Shown one piece after another: positions 1-8,429 of a DNA stretch of 42,100 nt. Location of the stretch: contig JAEPMY010000021.1 in NCBI GenBank assembly GCA_017643685.1, positions 1 to 42,100 of the forward strand, read 5' to 3'. The notes under the pieces are model-generated. The model had not been told where the DNA came from and made no database searches. It saw only the letters and a program-made list of their open reading frames with translations. The stretch is from Sneathiella sp. (lineage in GTDB: Bacteria; Pseudomonadota; Alphaproteobacteria; Sneathiellales; Sneathiellaceae). Each line of letters begins with the position of its first letter. The stretch's first letter is position 1. Both the position numbers and the translations under genes were made by a program.

Positions 1-1806
1 ACCCCCGACGGCCTGAAACATCATCTGATCGTTAAGTTTGCCCTTCGAGATAAATCGGAGAACCTTTTAGGGGTCGGCTTAATCGCTAGCGATATCACAG
101 AGCTCACTGAGGCTGAAAATGAGCTAAAACGTGCTTCAGAGGAGCTCGAAAAAGAGGTTGCCCGGCGCACTCAAGAGCTCTCAGAAGAGATTGCTATTCG
201 CCAACAAACTGAGGAAGAGCTTCGTAATATCCTCTCCGATAGTCCAATCGCTGTTGGTATCTCGAAACCCCGTTCTGGCTACATGTCATTTGCCAATGAA
301 AGTCTTTGCAAGTTACTTGGGCGGCCACGGGAGGAACTCGTTGGACACTCTACAATTCAGTTTTGGCCGGACATTGCCGTTCGCGATCGACTAATTAAGG
401 AGTTTAGAGAAAATGGGCGCACAGAGCCTATCGAGACGCAAATCTATGCCAAAGACAAGAAAAAGCTGTGGGTGTTACCCAGTTGGACCAGCCTGACAAT
501 CGACGGCGAGAGTGTGATTGTTTCTTGGTTGCAGGATATTGAGAAAATTAAAACGGCAGAAGTGGTGTTGCAGCAGTCAAATGAGGAACTGGAAGCCCGA
601 GTTGCGGAAAGAACTCAGGCGCTTAAAGCAGAAATTGACGTGCGTTTAAAAGTCGAAGAAGCACTCCGAGAGCGAGAGCAGCTCCTTGAAACATATGCAA
701 CGGCGAGCTCTGACTGGTTCTGGGGCATGGACACTGAGTTTCGCTACAATTCACTCTCTGACAAATTTGAGCAATTAACAGGTATTCCTGTCTCCTCGCT
801 CATTGGTAAATACCGTTGGGAGTATGTTGTGCCTTCCGAAGCTGGGGAGCAAGTCGACGCATTCTGGAAAGAGCATCGCAAATTATTAGAGCGGCATGAA
901 CCATTCCGTGACATGCCTGTTCACATCCAAACGAGTGATGGCAGTACACTGCATGCATTAACCAGTGGCGTTCCTATCTTTGACAAAAACGGTAAATTCG
1001 ATGGGTATGTTGGCATTGGCCGAGATGTCACCGAAGCGGTAAAAGCGCAGCAGCATGCGGAAGCAATGGAAATTCAACTGCGCCAGAGCCAAAAAATGGA
1101 AGCTATCGGCCAGCTAACTGGCGGAATTGCGCATGATTTTAACAATATCTTGGCGATCATCTTGGGTAATACTGAATTAATGCAGGAGATGGTTCCGCCT
1201 GATGACCAATTACAACGTTTCTTAGGCAGCATTGACCGATCGGCAAACCGCGGCGCGCAACTAACTCAGCGTCTACTTGCCTATTCCAGAAAACAGGAAC
1301 TTCGCCCTGAAAAACTGAACATCAACAAACTAATCGCAAATATTGGAGAATTAGTGGACCGGCTAATCAGTGAAGAAATTGAAGTCACTTATAACTTTAA
1401 TACAGCGACAAGAGATGTTCTCGCAGACCCCGGCCAACTAGAAAATGCCTTTGTAAATATTTGCATCAACGCGCGTGACGCTATGCCTGAAGGTGGTCAG
1501 CTTGATATCAAAACCAATAATTTGGTAATTGATGCCCGCAATCAGGATAAATACCCAGATCTCAAACCAGGCCAATACAGCTATCTCTGCATTACCGATA
1601 CTGGCAATGGCATGGATGAAGAAACTTTAGCCCATGCGTTCGAGCCGTTTTTCACAACTAAAGAAACAGGAAAAGGTACGGGCTTAGGGCTTAGCATGAT
1701 TTACGGTTTTGCCCGTCAATCTGGAGGTACAGTCTCACTGGCGAGTACGCCCGGGCATGGCACCCGGGCTCGCCTTATCTTGCCAAGTGTAATGGACGAA
1801 AATTAA
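1..1806 (+). CDS. PAS-domain sensor histidine kinase (5' end outside window)
   Basis: The frame is open from base 1, so this is the C-terminal 601 residues of a longer kinase. Visible order: the end of one PAS domain (about residues 1-35, ending in a DITE-type motif), a charged coiled coil (35-70), a second PAS domain (75-190), another coiled coil (RVAERTQALKAE), a third PAS domain (about 225-345, starting SSDWFWGMD), a HisKA domain with the phospho-acceptor in GGIAHDFNN (His codon at 1132), and a HATPase domain with the N box (NICINARDAMP), DTGNGMD and GKGTGLGLSM. It stops after the ATPase domain with no receiver, so its response regulator lies elsewhere. No membrane segment is visible in the part present. 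The last 4 bases overlap the convergent serine hydrolase gene. The module resembles the kinase at 36420-38306. The signal sensed cannot be told. Confidence 0.9.
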   Translation, partial: TPDGLKHHLIVKFALRDKSENLLGVGLIASDITELTEAENELKRASEELEKEVARRTQELSEEIAIRQQTEEELRNILSDSPIAVGISKPRSGYMSFANESLCKLLGRPREELVGHSTIQFWPDIAVRDRLIKEFRENGRTEPIETQIYAKDKKKLWVLPSWTSLTIDGESVIVSWLQDIEKIKTAEVVLQQSNEELEARVAERTQALKAEIDVRLKVEEALREREQLLETYATASSDWFWGMDTEFRYNSLSDKFEQLTGIPVSSLIGKYRWEYVVPSEAGEQVDAFWKEHRKLLERHEPFRDMPVHIQTSDGSTLHALTSGVPIFDKNGKFDGYVGIGRDVTEAVKAQQHAEAMEIQLRQSQKMEAIGQLTGGIAHDFNNILAIILGNTELMQEMVPPDDQLQRFLGSIDRSANRGAQLTQRLLAYSRKQELRPEKLNINKLIANIGELVDRLISEEIEVTYNFNTATRDVLADPGQLENAFVNICINARDAMPEGGQLDIKTNNLVIDARNQDKYPDLKPGQYSYLCITDTGNGMDEETLAHAFEPFFTTKETGKGTGLGLSMIYGFARQSGGTVSLASTPGHGTRARLILPSVMDEN

Positions 1807-3020
1807 TCGACCAAAGCTTGGTGGACCAGCGCCCGCAGTTCTTTACGAATTGGATGGAAGCTGGACGGCAACAACTGGGTTGCAAACAAAACCACCATAT
1901 CTTCGACAGGGTCAGTCCAGAAAACCGTACTCGCCATTCCGCCCCATCCAAAATCACCCACAGATCCCATCATTTGGGATTTTGGTGGGTCGAGCATAAC
2001 CCACCCCCCAAGGCCAAAGCCAACGCCCTCAAAAGAAACCTCTGAGAAGACAGCTTGTCCCATAGACGCCAAATCTCCCGGCATATGATTACTCATCATA
2101 AAATCTGCAGTGCGAGACCCAAGAATTTGTGCCGCGCCCAAGCGTCCTCTACCGCGGAGCATTTCCGCAAATTTCAGGTAATCTGGAACGGTACTCAGAA
2201 GCCCCCCACCGCCAGAGAGGCATGTCACTCGCTCCTTGGTGTAGATTGTGTTTTCACCGCTATCCACAAGCTTAATTCCACCATTTCCATCAGGCGTGTA
2301 GCTGGAAGCAAGCCGGTCCTGCTTCACATCCTCAATATAGAAAGACGTGTCAGACATCTCTAACGGATCAAGGATTGTTTCCTGCAGATACACATCCAAC
2401 GCCTTACCACTGATGACCTCTACCAGACGGCCAACAACATCTGTAGAGACGCCATAGTTCCAACGAGTCCCTGATTCAAATTTCAGTGGAAGCGAGGCAA
2501 GGCGCTTCACTTCATCTGCAAGCTTCTGCTTGTTAGGACCAAAGTTGACCTTCTGCGCCCCATATTCGCTTTCAAGAACTCCAAGATTAAAATCATACGT
2601 AAGGCCGGAACAATGTGTCAGCAGATGCCGAACTGTTGGTTTCACTTCACAAGGGACCGTATCTTCAATGCTCTGAGCATTAGGGCGAAGAACCCGCATG
2701 TCAGAGAATTCAGGGAGGAACTGCTCTATCGGGTCATCCAGATGGAAAAGACCTTTTTCATAAAGTGTCATCAAGGCGACCGACGTAATCGGCTTGGTCA
2801 TTGAGTAAAAGCGGGCGATTGTATCTTCTTCCCACTTTTGCCCAGTTTCCACATCACGAACACCCGTCCAGCCGGAATAAACAACCTGACCTTTACGCGC
2901 AACTAACGTTTGCGCTCCGGCAAGCTTGCCAGCCTCTACGTAGCGCTTCATCCAGTCAGTAATAAAACCAAGGCGTTCTGATGAAAAACCGACTTTTTCC
3001 GGATTAGTTACCTTAAGCAA
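1803..3020 (-). CDS. Serine hydrolase, class C beta-lactamase/EstB-like family
   Basis: A 405-residue protein of the beta-lactamase/D-alanyl-D-alanine carboxypeptidase fold, most like EstB-type carboxylesterases. The SxxK motif is SMTK at residues 73-76, giving the nucleophile Ser73 and Lys76. The second catalytic motif is NYGVSTD with Tyr189, and a late FGWGGMAST segment corresponds to the third motif. No signal peptide is seen, so it is probably cytoplasmic. The start is a TTG at 3018-3020: it lies six bases after a strong AGGGGAGG ribosome site and no better ATG is available. It follows the FAA-hydrolase gene by 21 bases (after its stop at 3042) and is probably cotranscribed with it. Substrate unknown; an ester or lactone that feeds the downstream hydrolase reaction is an inference. 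Penicillin resistance is not implied. Confidence 0.88.
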   Translation of the reverse strand: MLKVTNPEKVGFSSERLGFITDWMKRYVEAGKLAGAQTLVARKGQVVYSGWTGVRDVETGQKWEEDTIARFYSMTKPITSVALMTLYEKGLFHLDDPIEQFLPEFSDMRVLRPNAQSIEDTVPCEVKPTVRHLLTHCSGLTYDFNLGVLESEYGAQKVNFGPNKQKLADEVKRLASLPLKFESGTRWNYGVSTDVVGRLVEVISGKALDVYLQETILDPLEMSDTSFYIEDVKQDRLASSYTPDGNGGIKLVDSGENTIYTKERVTCLSGGGGLLSTVPDYLKFAEMLRGRGRLGAAQILGSRTADFMMSNHMPGDLASMGQAVFSEVSFEGVGFGLGGWVMLDPPKSQMMGSVGDFGWGGMASTVFWTDPVEDMVVLFATQLLPSSFHPIRKELRALVHQALVD

Positions 3021-3041
3021 AGTGTTCCTCCCCTCTAATTA

Positions 3042-3893
3042 TTATGGTCGTGCGTTGATCGTCATTTGAGACTGGCGGCCCAAGCCTTCAACTTCCATTT
3101 CAATTTTCTGCCCCACCTTAAGATAAACTGGTTCAGGTTTCACACCCATTCCAACTCCCGGAGGGGTTCCGGTTGAAATAACATCACCGGGCATCAAAGT
3201 CATGAAGTTACTGAGGTAAGAAATCACAGTTGCCACATCAAAGATCATTGTACCAGTGGTGCCGTCCTGATAGCGCTTGCCGTCAATCTCTAACCACATA
3301 GCCACATTCTGTGGGTCAGGAACTTCATCCCGTGTCACAAGCCAAGGGCCCATTGGTGCAAAAGTATCGTGACTTTTTCCTTTAATCCACTGTCCCCCAC
3401 GCTCTGCCTGAAATTCCCGTTCAGAAACGTCATTCACCGCGCAATAACCAGCGACATAATCAAGTGCTTCTTCTTTTGCGACATATTTTGCCCGCTTGCC
3501 AATAACAACACCGAGCTCAACTTCCCAGTCTGTTTTCACAGAATTCTTCGGAATTTCAATGTCATCATTAGGACCACAAATAGATGTTGTCGCCTTAGAA
3601 AAGACAATAGGCTCTTCCGGAATTGGCATTCCTGTTTCTGCGGCATGGTCAGAATAATTAAGCCCAATACAAATCAGCTTTCCAACATTTCCAACACAGG
3701 CGCCAATGCGAACATCTGCATTTATGGCAGGCAACGTACTTGTATCCAGTGCTTTCAACTTGCCCAACTCTTCGTCAGACAGAATAGAGCCTTCAATATC
3801 CCCGACAACACCAGCCAAGCTTCGGATAACCCCGTTATCATCCAAAATAGCGGGTTTCTCTGATCCCTGTTCACCATAACGCAGCAGTTTCAT
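3042..3893 (-). CDS. Fumarylacetoacetate hydrolase family protein
   Basis: A 283-residue member of the FAH family, whose members cleave or isomerise 2-oxo/acylpyruvate compounds (fumarylpyruvate, ureidoglycolate, 2-keto-3-deoxy acids and others). The signature is complete: ICIGLNYSDHAAE, then the metal-binding acidic residues in DWEVELGVVIG, the NDVSEREFQ segment, KSHDTFAPMGPW, and STGTPPGVGMG near the end. A GTG codon five codons upstream (3908) is in frame, but AAGGGA sits five bases before the ATG at 3893, so the ATG is chosen. First gene of a two-gene unit with the serine hydrolase; the divergent TauE-type exporter starts 177 bases away. This suggests a small catabolic unit for an organic acid, but the exact substrate cannot be read from the sequence. 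Confidence 0.9.
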   Translation of the reverse strand: MKLLRYGEQGSEKPAILDDNGVIRSLAGVVGDIEGSILSDEELGKLKALDTSTLPAINADVRIGACVGNVGKLICIGLNYSDHAAETGMPIPEEPIVFSKATTSICGPNDDIEIPKNSVKTDWEVELGVVIGKRAKYVAKEEALDYVAGYCAVNDVSEREFQAERGGQWIKGKSHDTFAPMGPWLVTRDEVPDPQNVAMWLEIDGKRYQDGTTGTMIFDVATVISYLSNFMTLMPGDVISTGTPPGVGMGVKPEPVYLKVGQKIEMEVEGLGRQSQMTINARP

Positions 3894-4003
3894 TTTTGTC
3901 CCTTTCACGGAAGATGTTTTTCTCTTTTTAGCATAGGCTCAAGGGTTCCTGAAAGATCAGCTTATCCCACCTGATGAAAAGATTGGTTTTGGAATTTTCT
4001 TTG

Positions 4004-4017
4004 ATTAAGAGCTTAAT
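4004..4017. promoter_or_regulatory. Candidate operator in the FAA-hydrolase/TauE divergent region
   Basis: ATTAAG and CTTAAT form a perfect six-base inverted repeat around AG, inside an A+T-rich stretch between two divergent genes. It lies where a regulator could act on the + strand gene. No regulator is known for it and the site is short, so chance is a real alternative. Confidence 0.25.
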
Positions 4018-4070
4018 TAACGCAGTATGCTAAAAACAATACCAACGGCCCGTCCACAAAAAACATCACC

Positions 4071-4844
4071 ATGATTGAAGAAATCTTTAGCAATTTTAAC
4101 CTGTTTCATTTCGCTGTCATCTGTACGGCGTTTTTCTTGGGCGGGTTAGTTAAGGGGACATCATCATTTGGTTTGCCGACAGTCTCTGTACCGATTTTGA
4201 TTACTGTTCTACCCCTTCCGGCAGCTCTTTCAGTGCTGGCTGTCCCACTTGTGCTGAGTAATGTCTTCCAAATGGTGAGTGCGGGCGGGATCAAACAGGC
4301 CGTAAAACGCCACTGGTCACTTTATATCACCGTGTTGGCAACATTACCCGTTGGTGTTTATTTATTGGCAATTGCCGATATCAATTTGCTAACCGTTATT
4401 CTAGGCATCGTTTTGATGATCGTGACATCCTTTGAAATCTTCGGGATCCCCTTGAGCTTCCTAAAAAATCACGAGAAAGTTTACGCCCCTATTATTGGCG
4501 TTCTGTCTGGTATTATTGGGGGGATGACCTCACTATTCGCTATTATGCCAATCTTTTTTATGGTTGCTCTAGGACTTGAAAAAGAACGCTTTGTGTCAGC
4601 GGTGAGCGTCATGCTCTGTACGGGGAGTCTCGTTCTCGCCATTAGCCTTCAAAGGACTGATAACCTAGGTGCGCTTGAAACCGTGTACGGTGTTTTGGGA
4701 ATGATGCCGATCATTGCGGGTATTTGGCTGGGCACAAAACTTCGGCAAAAAGTAGATCAGATGATTTTCCGGAAAATTGTCCTCAGCCTGATTTTTGTGA
4801 TCGGCGTTTCAATGGTCGTTCGCTCCTACGAAGTGTTCTTCTGA
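4071..4844 (+). CDS. TauE/SafE family membrane transporter (sulfite/organosulfonate exporter type)
   Basis: A 257-residue polytopic membrane protein with about eight hydrophobic segments. The start is typical of the TauE/SafE (DUF81) family: FFLGGLVKGTSSFGLPTVSVPIL, with the glycine-rich G-x(3)-KG turn, and the second half repeats the pattern with GVLSGIIGGMTSLFAI. Family members export sulfite, sulfoacetate or related anions across the cytoplasmic membrane; several are only inferred by homology. No clear Shine-Dalgarno sequence precedes the ATG. It is transcribed away from the FAA-hydrolase unit and converges on the SSS kinase: the two stop codons abut with no gap. Substrate unassigned. Confidence 0.85.
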   Translation: MIEEIFSNFNLFHFAVICTAFFLGGLVKGTSSFGLPTVSVPILITVLPLPAALSVLAVPLVLSNVFQMVSAGGIKQAVKRHWSLYITVLATLPVGVYLLAIADINLLTVILGIVLMIVTSFEIFGIPLSFLKNHEKVYAPIIGVLSGIIGGMTSLFAIMPIFFMVALGLEKERFVSAVSVMLCTGSLVLAISLQRTDNLGALETVYGVLGMMPIIAGIWLGTKLRQKVDQMIFRKIVLSLIFVIGVSMVVRSYEVFF

Positions 4845-7601
4845 TCAGTCCCCAGCAAGCGCCGAACTGCCCCGGGCCTCTACAGGTAATGTAAAGACAA
4901 ACCGGGCACCGCCAGCAGACATGTTCTCTGCCCAGATCCGCCCACCGAAGAAGGTCACAATCTGGCGGCAAATGGCAAGGCCAAGCCCTGACCCTTGAGG
5001 TTTACTGCCGCCAATTGCCGCGCTTTGATGAAACCGTTCAAAAATTTTCTCTTTCAGCGGCGCGGGTACACCCAAACCATTATCCTCAACTGTTATAATC
5101 AGCTCATCCCCCTCATCCCGCACCTTGAGCCAGATTTTACCGTTATAAGGATCACAAAATTTAATAGCGTTCGAAACCAGGTTGATAATCACTTGAATAA
5201 GCTGATCCCGATCTGCCTGAACCGTTGGCAAAAACCGCGGAATATCCAGGTAAAAATCAATATTCTTCTCACGCACCAAGCCAATAAGCGCCTGAACACC
5301 GTCTTCTACCGCCGCATTCACATTAACGTCTGACAAACTCCAATCCATTCGGCCGGCTTCCATCTTCGCCAAGTCCAGCAACTGATCGATAAGCCTTGTC
5401 AAACGGTCACTCTCAGTTACAATCACATTTAAAAACTGCTGGCGTTCTTGCTGAGAAACATCCGGATTATCCTGTAATATCTCCCCAAAGGCGCGAAGGC
5501 TGGTGAGCGGCGTCCGAAGTTCATGACTGACCATTGATAAGAAGTCATCCTTCAAGCTATCCAGTTCTTTTAATCGATTATTCGCCATTTGCAGCTGTTC
5601 TGTCGCGGCTTGCAGCTGAGCTGATTTCTGCTCCAACGTATGGCTATACTCGATGACTTGACTGGTTTCGTCCAGAATACGATACACCTCATCGAGACTT
5701 ACAATCTCACCTTTGACAATTGATCCAATGAGAACCCGCGCCGTCGCGGACCCTATGGCACCGGCAAGCAACCGCTCAGCATATTCCAAAAGAGAACTGT
5801 CGACGCTTTGCCCCTTTCGCAACGTTACATTATTGTCGGTTGCAAACTCCTCAAAAGCCTGTTCAACCCGCCGAACACCAACAAAGCGACCAACAAGCTG
5901 CTGCAACTCTCCCACGGTAACGCTACCGCGCCAATAACCACTATCGGTATTACCCTCTGTTAAGCGGAAAACATCAACGAACAGTTTAGCCTGAATACGT
6001 TCAATTGCAGTTGGTTGGGTCAAGAGAGATATCACCCAATATCCACCGATGTTCGCAAGCATACTCCAGAACAATGCATGGGTAAGGCGATCAAACCCAT
6101 CCAGACCAAAGAGTGCGTAAGGCTTCAGCCACTCTAATCCAAACGGCCCTTCACTGATGAAGGCGTCCGGCAACCATCCCGATTGCGCAAGAGACGGGAG
6201 AAATAAAGTGTATAGCCAAACAACAAAGCCTGCCCCAAGACCACAGATCGCCCCGCGGAACGTAGCACCCTGCCAGAAAATACCGCCGATAATGGCCGGT
6301 GCAAATTGTGCGGCGGCGGCAAAAGACACCAGACCGATGGTGACAAGAGAATAGCTTTCGCTCGCAAATCTGTAATAGCCATACCCCAAAATCAAAATGA
6401 ACAGGATACTTGTCCGCCGAATGGCGATCAAAAGACCTGTCAAATCCTCAGCTTGCCGATTTTGGAACCAACGAGATCGAAGGAGTAATGGCATAACCAG
6501 ATCATTGCAGACCATAGTCGCCAAAGCGATCGAGGCGACAATAACCATAGAAGTTGCCGCTGAAAGCCCCCCAATAAAGGCAATCAAGGAGATAGTACCG
6601 TGATCGTAATAAAGGGGTAACGTCAGAACAAACATGTCCGCATCCACCTCGGTGCTCGAGAAAGCAAGCCTTCCCCCAAGAGCAATTGGCAGCACGAATA
6701 AATTAATCACCAAAAGATATGCAGGAAAAAGCCAGGTTGCTTTTCGCATGTAGCTCTCTTCCGCATTTTCGACTGCGGTAATGTAGAATTGGCGCGGCAG
6801 GCAAATGATGGCCGCCATCGACAAGAGCGTCATAGTAATCCAGGAGCTATAGCCTGTACCGTTACTAACGGTGAATAGCTCTCTTAGCTGTGGATCTACC
6901 GAAGCTCGCTGGAACAGGTCTGTAAAACCGCCAAAAATGCCATAAGTTGCGAAAATACCGACTGTTAAAAACGCCACCAGCTTGACGACAGATTCAAACG
7001 CAATCGCGGCAACCAGTCCTTCATGATGTTCACTTGCATCAATATGCCGTGTCCCGAACAGCGCAGCAAACACCGCCAGCGTGATCGCAACAATCAGCGT
7101 TGTATCCATAAAAAATATAGGCTCCACCGGGATTTCGGGAACCCGCCCACCACCCGGTGACGTAATCAAAATTCGAAAGCTTGTCGCAATAGATTTAAGC
7201 TGAAGCGAAATGTAGGGCATGGTGCCGATCACAGCGATGATCGTCACAAGTCCGCCAATAGAAGCCCGTTTACCATAGCGGGATGAAACAAAGTCCGCGA
7301 TCGACGTAATACGATTTTGCTTACAAATCCGGATAATCTTAATCCAGATAAATGGCCAAAGCACAAATACCAACGTTGGCCCCAGATAAATGGGCAAGAA
7401 ATCCAGTCCCGTTGTCGCGGCGCGTCCTACACTCCCATAAAACGTCCAAGACGTACAATAAACCGCAATGGACAAGGTGTAGATATAAGGGTTGCGGGAT
7501 AGAACCCGGCGGACACCTGCGCGGCTATCCACATAATGCGCAATAGCAAAGAGGAGCCCAAGATACAGAAAGGAGACGGTAATAACGACGCTACTATTCA
7601 T
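4845..7601 (-). CDS. SSS-transporter-fused sensor histidine kinase (CrbS/CbrA-like)
   Basis: A 918-residue fusion of a sodium:solute symporter and a histidine kinase. Residues 1-525 carry about 13 membrane segments, including TSWTFYGSVGRAA, ITSIADFVSSRYGKR and LPRQFYITAVEN, which are typical of SSS-kinase fusions. Residues 548-630 fit a STAC-type linker, followed by a coiled coil (650-685). HisKA has His693 in SMVSHELRTPLTSL. The ATPase has N807/N811, DNGLGVP (840) and GSGLGLA (870). No PAS and no receiver domain are seen. In Vibrio and Pseudomonas such kinases (CrbS, CbrA) control acetyl-CoA synthetase or carbon catabolism (established). Here it is the last gene of an operon with a receiver protein and a small membrane protein, and acs lies directly upstream, so control of acetate use is a good inference. 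Confidence 0.93.
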   Translation of the reverse strand: MNSSVVITVSFLYLGLLFAIAHYVDSRAGVRRVLSRNPYIYTLSIAVYCTSWTFYGSVGRAATTGLDFLPIYLGPTLVFVLWPFIWIKIIRICKQNRITSIADFVSSRYGKRASIGGLVTIIAVIGTMPYISLQLKSIATSFRILITSPGGGRVPEIPVEPIFFMDTTLIVAITLAVFAALFGTRHIDASEHHEGLVAAIAFESVVKLVAFLTVGIFATYGIFGGFTDLFQRASVDPQLRELFTVSNGTGYSSWITMTLLSMAAIICLPRQFYITAVENAEESYMRKATWLFPAYLLVINLFVLPIALGGRLAFSSTEVDADMFVLTLPLYYDHGTISLIAFIGGLSAATSMVIVASIALATMVCNDLVMPLLLRSRWFQNRQAEDLTGLLIAIRRTSILFILILGYGYYRFASESYSLVTIGLVSFAAAAQFAPAIIGGIFWQGATFRGAICGLGAGFVVWLYTLFLPSLAQSGWLPDAFISEGPFGLEWLKPYALFGLDGFDRLTHALFWSMLANIGGYWVISLLTQPTAIERIQAKLFVDVFRLTEGNTDSGYWRGSVTVGELQQLVGRFVGVRRVEQAFEEFATDNNVTLRKGQSVDSSLLEYAERLLAGAIGSATARVLIGSIVKGEIVSLDEVYRILDETSQVIEYSHTLEQKSAQLQAATEQLQMANNRLKELDSLKDDFLSMVSHELRTPLTSLRAFGEILQDNPDVSQQERQQFLNVIVTESDRLTRLIDQLLDLAKMEAGRMDWSLSDVNVNAAVEDGVQALIGLVREKNIDFYLDIPRFLPTVQADRDQLIQVIINLVSNAIKFCDPYNGKIWLKVRDEGDELIITVEDNGLGVPAPLKEKIFERFHQSAAIGGSKPQGSGLGLAICRQIVTFFGGRIWAENMSAGGARFVFTLPVEARGSSALAGD

Positions 7602-7604
7602 AAC

Positions 7605-7853
7605 TCAGTCTCGTCGTACCTCTGGCCCGCGCGCACCGGTTGGAGGCGGAGGCGAACGCCGCCCCTGCCGGGCACCAAGCGCCATAAACAATATCATAAC
7701 GGCCCAAAAGCCGTAGAGATACAGAAAGCTAAGCGGAAGACCGAAAACCAGATCAGGTTTATCAAACACATAAATTAGAGGTGGAGAAATCCCAAAAATA
7801 AACAGGCAAAAAACCAGAATGGTCCATTCACGTTTTCGCCCGGTTCTCAGCAT
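7605..7853 (-). CDS. Small two-helix membrane protein beside the SSS kinase
   Basis: An 82-residue protein with two predicted membrane helices, one from about residue 10 to 29 (TILVFCLFIFGISPPLIYVF) and one from about 37 to 59, then a basic, proline-rich tail (RQGRRSPPPP). It sits between the receiver gene (3-base gap) and the kinase gene (3-base gap), so cotranslation is likely. SSS permeases often have small two-helix partners (DUF485 or DUF3311 type); this one has the same size and topology and a GLPLSFLY segment like DUF3311, but the match is only by eye. An accessory subunit of the sensor's transporter domain is the best inference. Confidence 0.72.
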   Translation of the reverse strand: MLRTGRKREWTILVFCLFIFGISPPLIYVFDKPDLVFGLPLSFLYLYGFWAVMILFMALGARQGRRSPPPPTGARGPEVRRD

Positions 7854-7856
7854 GAC

Positions 7857-8243
7857 TTAACCTCCAGCCTTTTCAGGCAAGCCTGTCAGCTTCTTCACCA
7901 AATCCCCCAATGTTCTCGTCGAAAATGGTTTGGTCATGAATTCATCAGCGCCAAGGGCTATCGCTTTATCCCGGTCGGCCTCACGGCTTTTCGCAGACAA
8001 CATAATGATTTTTAAACGCTGGCAGGAAGGGTTGTTGCGAATAATTTCGCAAACCTGAAACCCATCTCTTTTCGGCAGCATGATATCCAACAAAACGATA
8101 TCAGGAACAAATTCATCAATGGCTTTCAAGGCCTGCTCCCCATCGGATGCAACCCTGACTGTAAATCCAAGTTGCCGCATAATAAATTGCAGCGATAAAA
8201 CTATATTAGGCTCGTCCTCAACGACGAGTGCAGTATACGACAT
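7857..8243 (-). CDS. Stand-alone receiver-domain response regulator
   Basis: A 128-residue CheY-like receiver with no output domain. Acidic residues lie in VVEDEPN (10-12), the phosphorylated Asp is Asp53 in VLLDIMLP, the switch residue is in IIMLSAKS, and the conserved lysine is in FMTKPFS. It is the first gene of the operon receiver/small membrane protein/SSS kinase, so it is the probable partner of that kinase. In Vibrio the CrbS kinase partner CrbR carries a DNA-binding domain (established); here none is present. It must pass the signal by protein contact or phosphotransfer. The start has a GGGAGGGG element about ten bases upstream. Confidence 0.92.
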   Translation of the reverse strand: MSYTALVVEDEPNIVLSLQFIMRQLGFTVRVASDGEQALKAIDEFVPDIVLLDIMLPKRDGFQVCEIIRNNPSCQRLKIIMLSAKSREADRDKAIALGADEFMTKPFSTRTLGDLVKKLTGLPEKAGG

Positions 8244-8274
8244 CCGGCCGCGTCCCCTCCCATGGCACGACTGA

Positions 8275-8285
8275 ATTGCAAATTC
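8275..8285 (-). promoter_or_regulatory. Candidate ScfR/RamB-like site before the receiver operon
   Basis: The minus strand reads GAATTTGCAAT, 32 bases upstream of the receiver start. It matches 9 of 11 positions of the RamB site (A/G)AACTTTGCAAA known from Corynebacterium. A related TTTGCAA core lies before scfR. RamB is a distant relative of ScfR, so transfer of the motif is inference. Confidence 0.3.
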
Positions 8286-8382
8286 CGATTTCTGCTTGGT
8301 TAGTTATTTTCAGAAACCTGCGCCTGCAATCCGCATATCAGATAATACGCAAGTTTAACGCAATATGGCTCGCGTTGTCATG

Positions 8383-8413
8383 TCCTATCCGCAGATTTTC
8401 GCTGCGGATAGGA
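8383..8413. terminator. Perfect 12-bp stem-loop downstream of acs
   Basis: TCCTATCCGCAG and CTGCGGATAGGA pair perfectly around a seven-base loop, 17 bases beyond the acs stop. Read on the acs strand there is no T tract after the stem. Read on the + strand a T-rich stretch follows after several bases. It may be an mRNA 3'-end stabiliser or a factor-dependent terminator for acs rather than a simple intrinsic terminator. It lies within the 186-base gap before the receiver operon. Confidence 0.6.
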
Positions 8414-8429
8414 TCAATTATATTATTTT

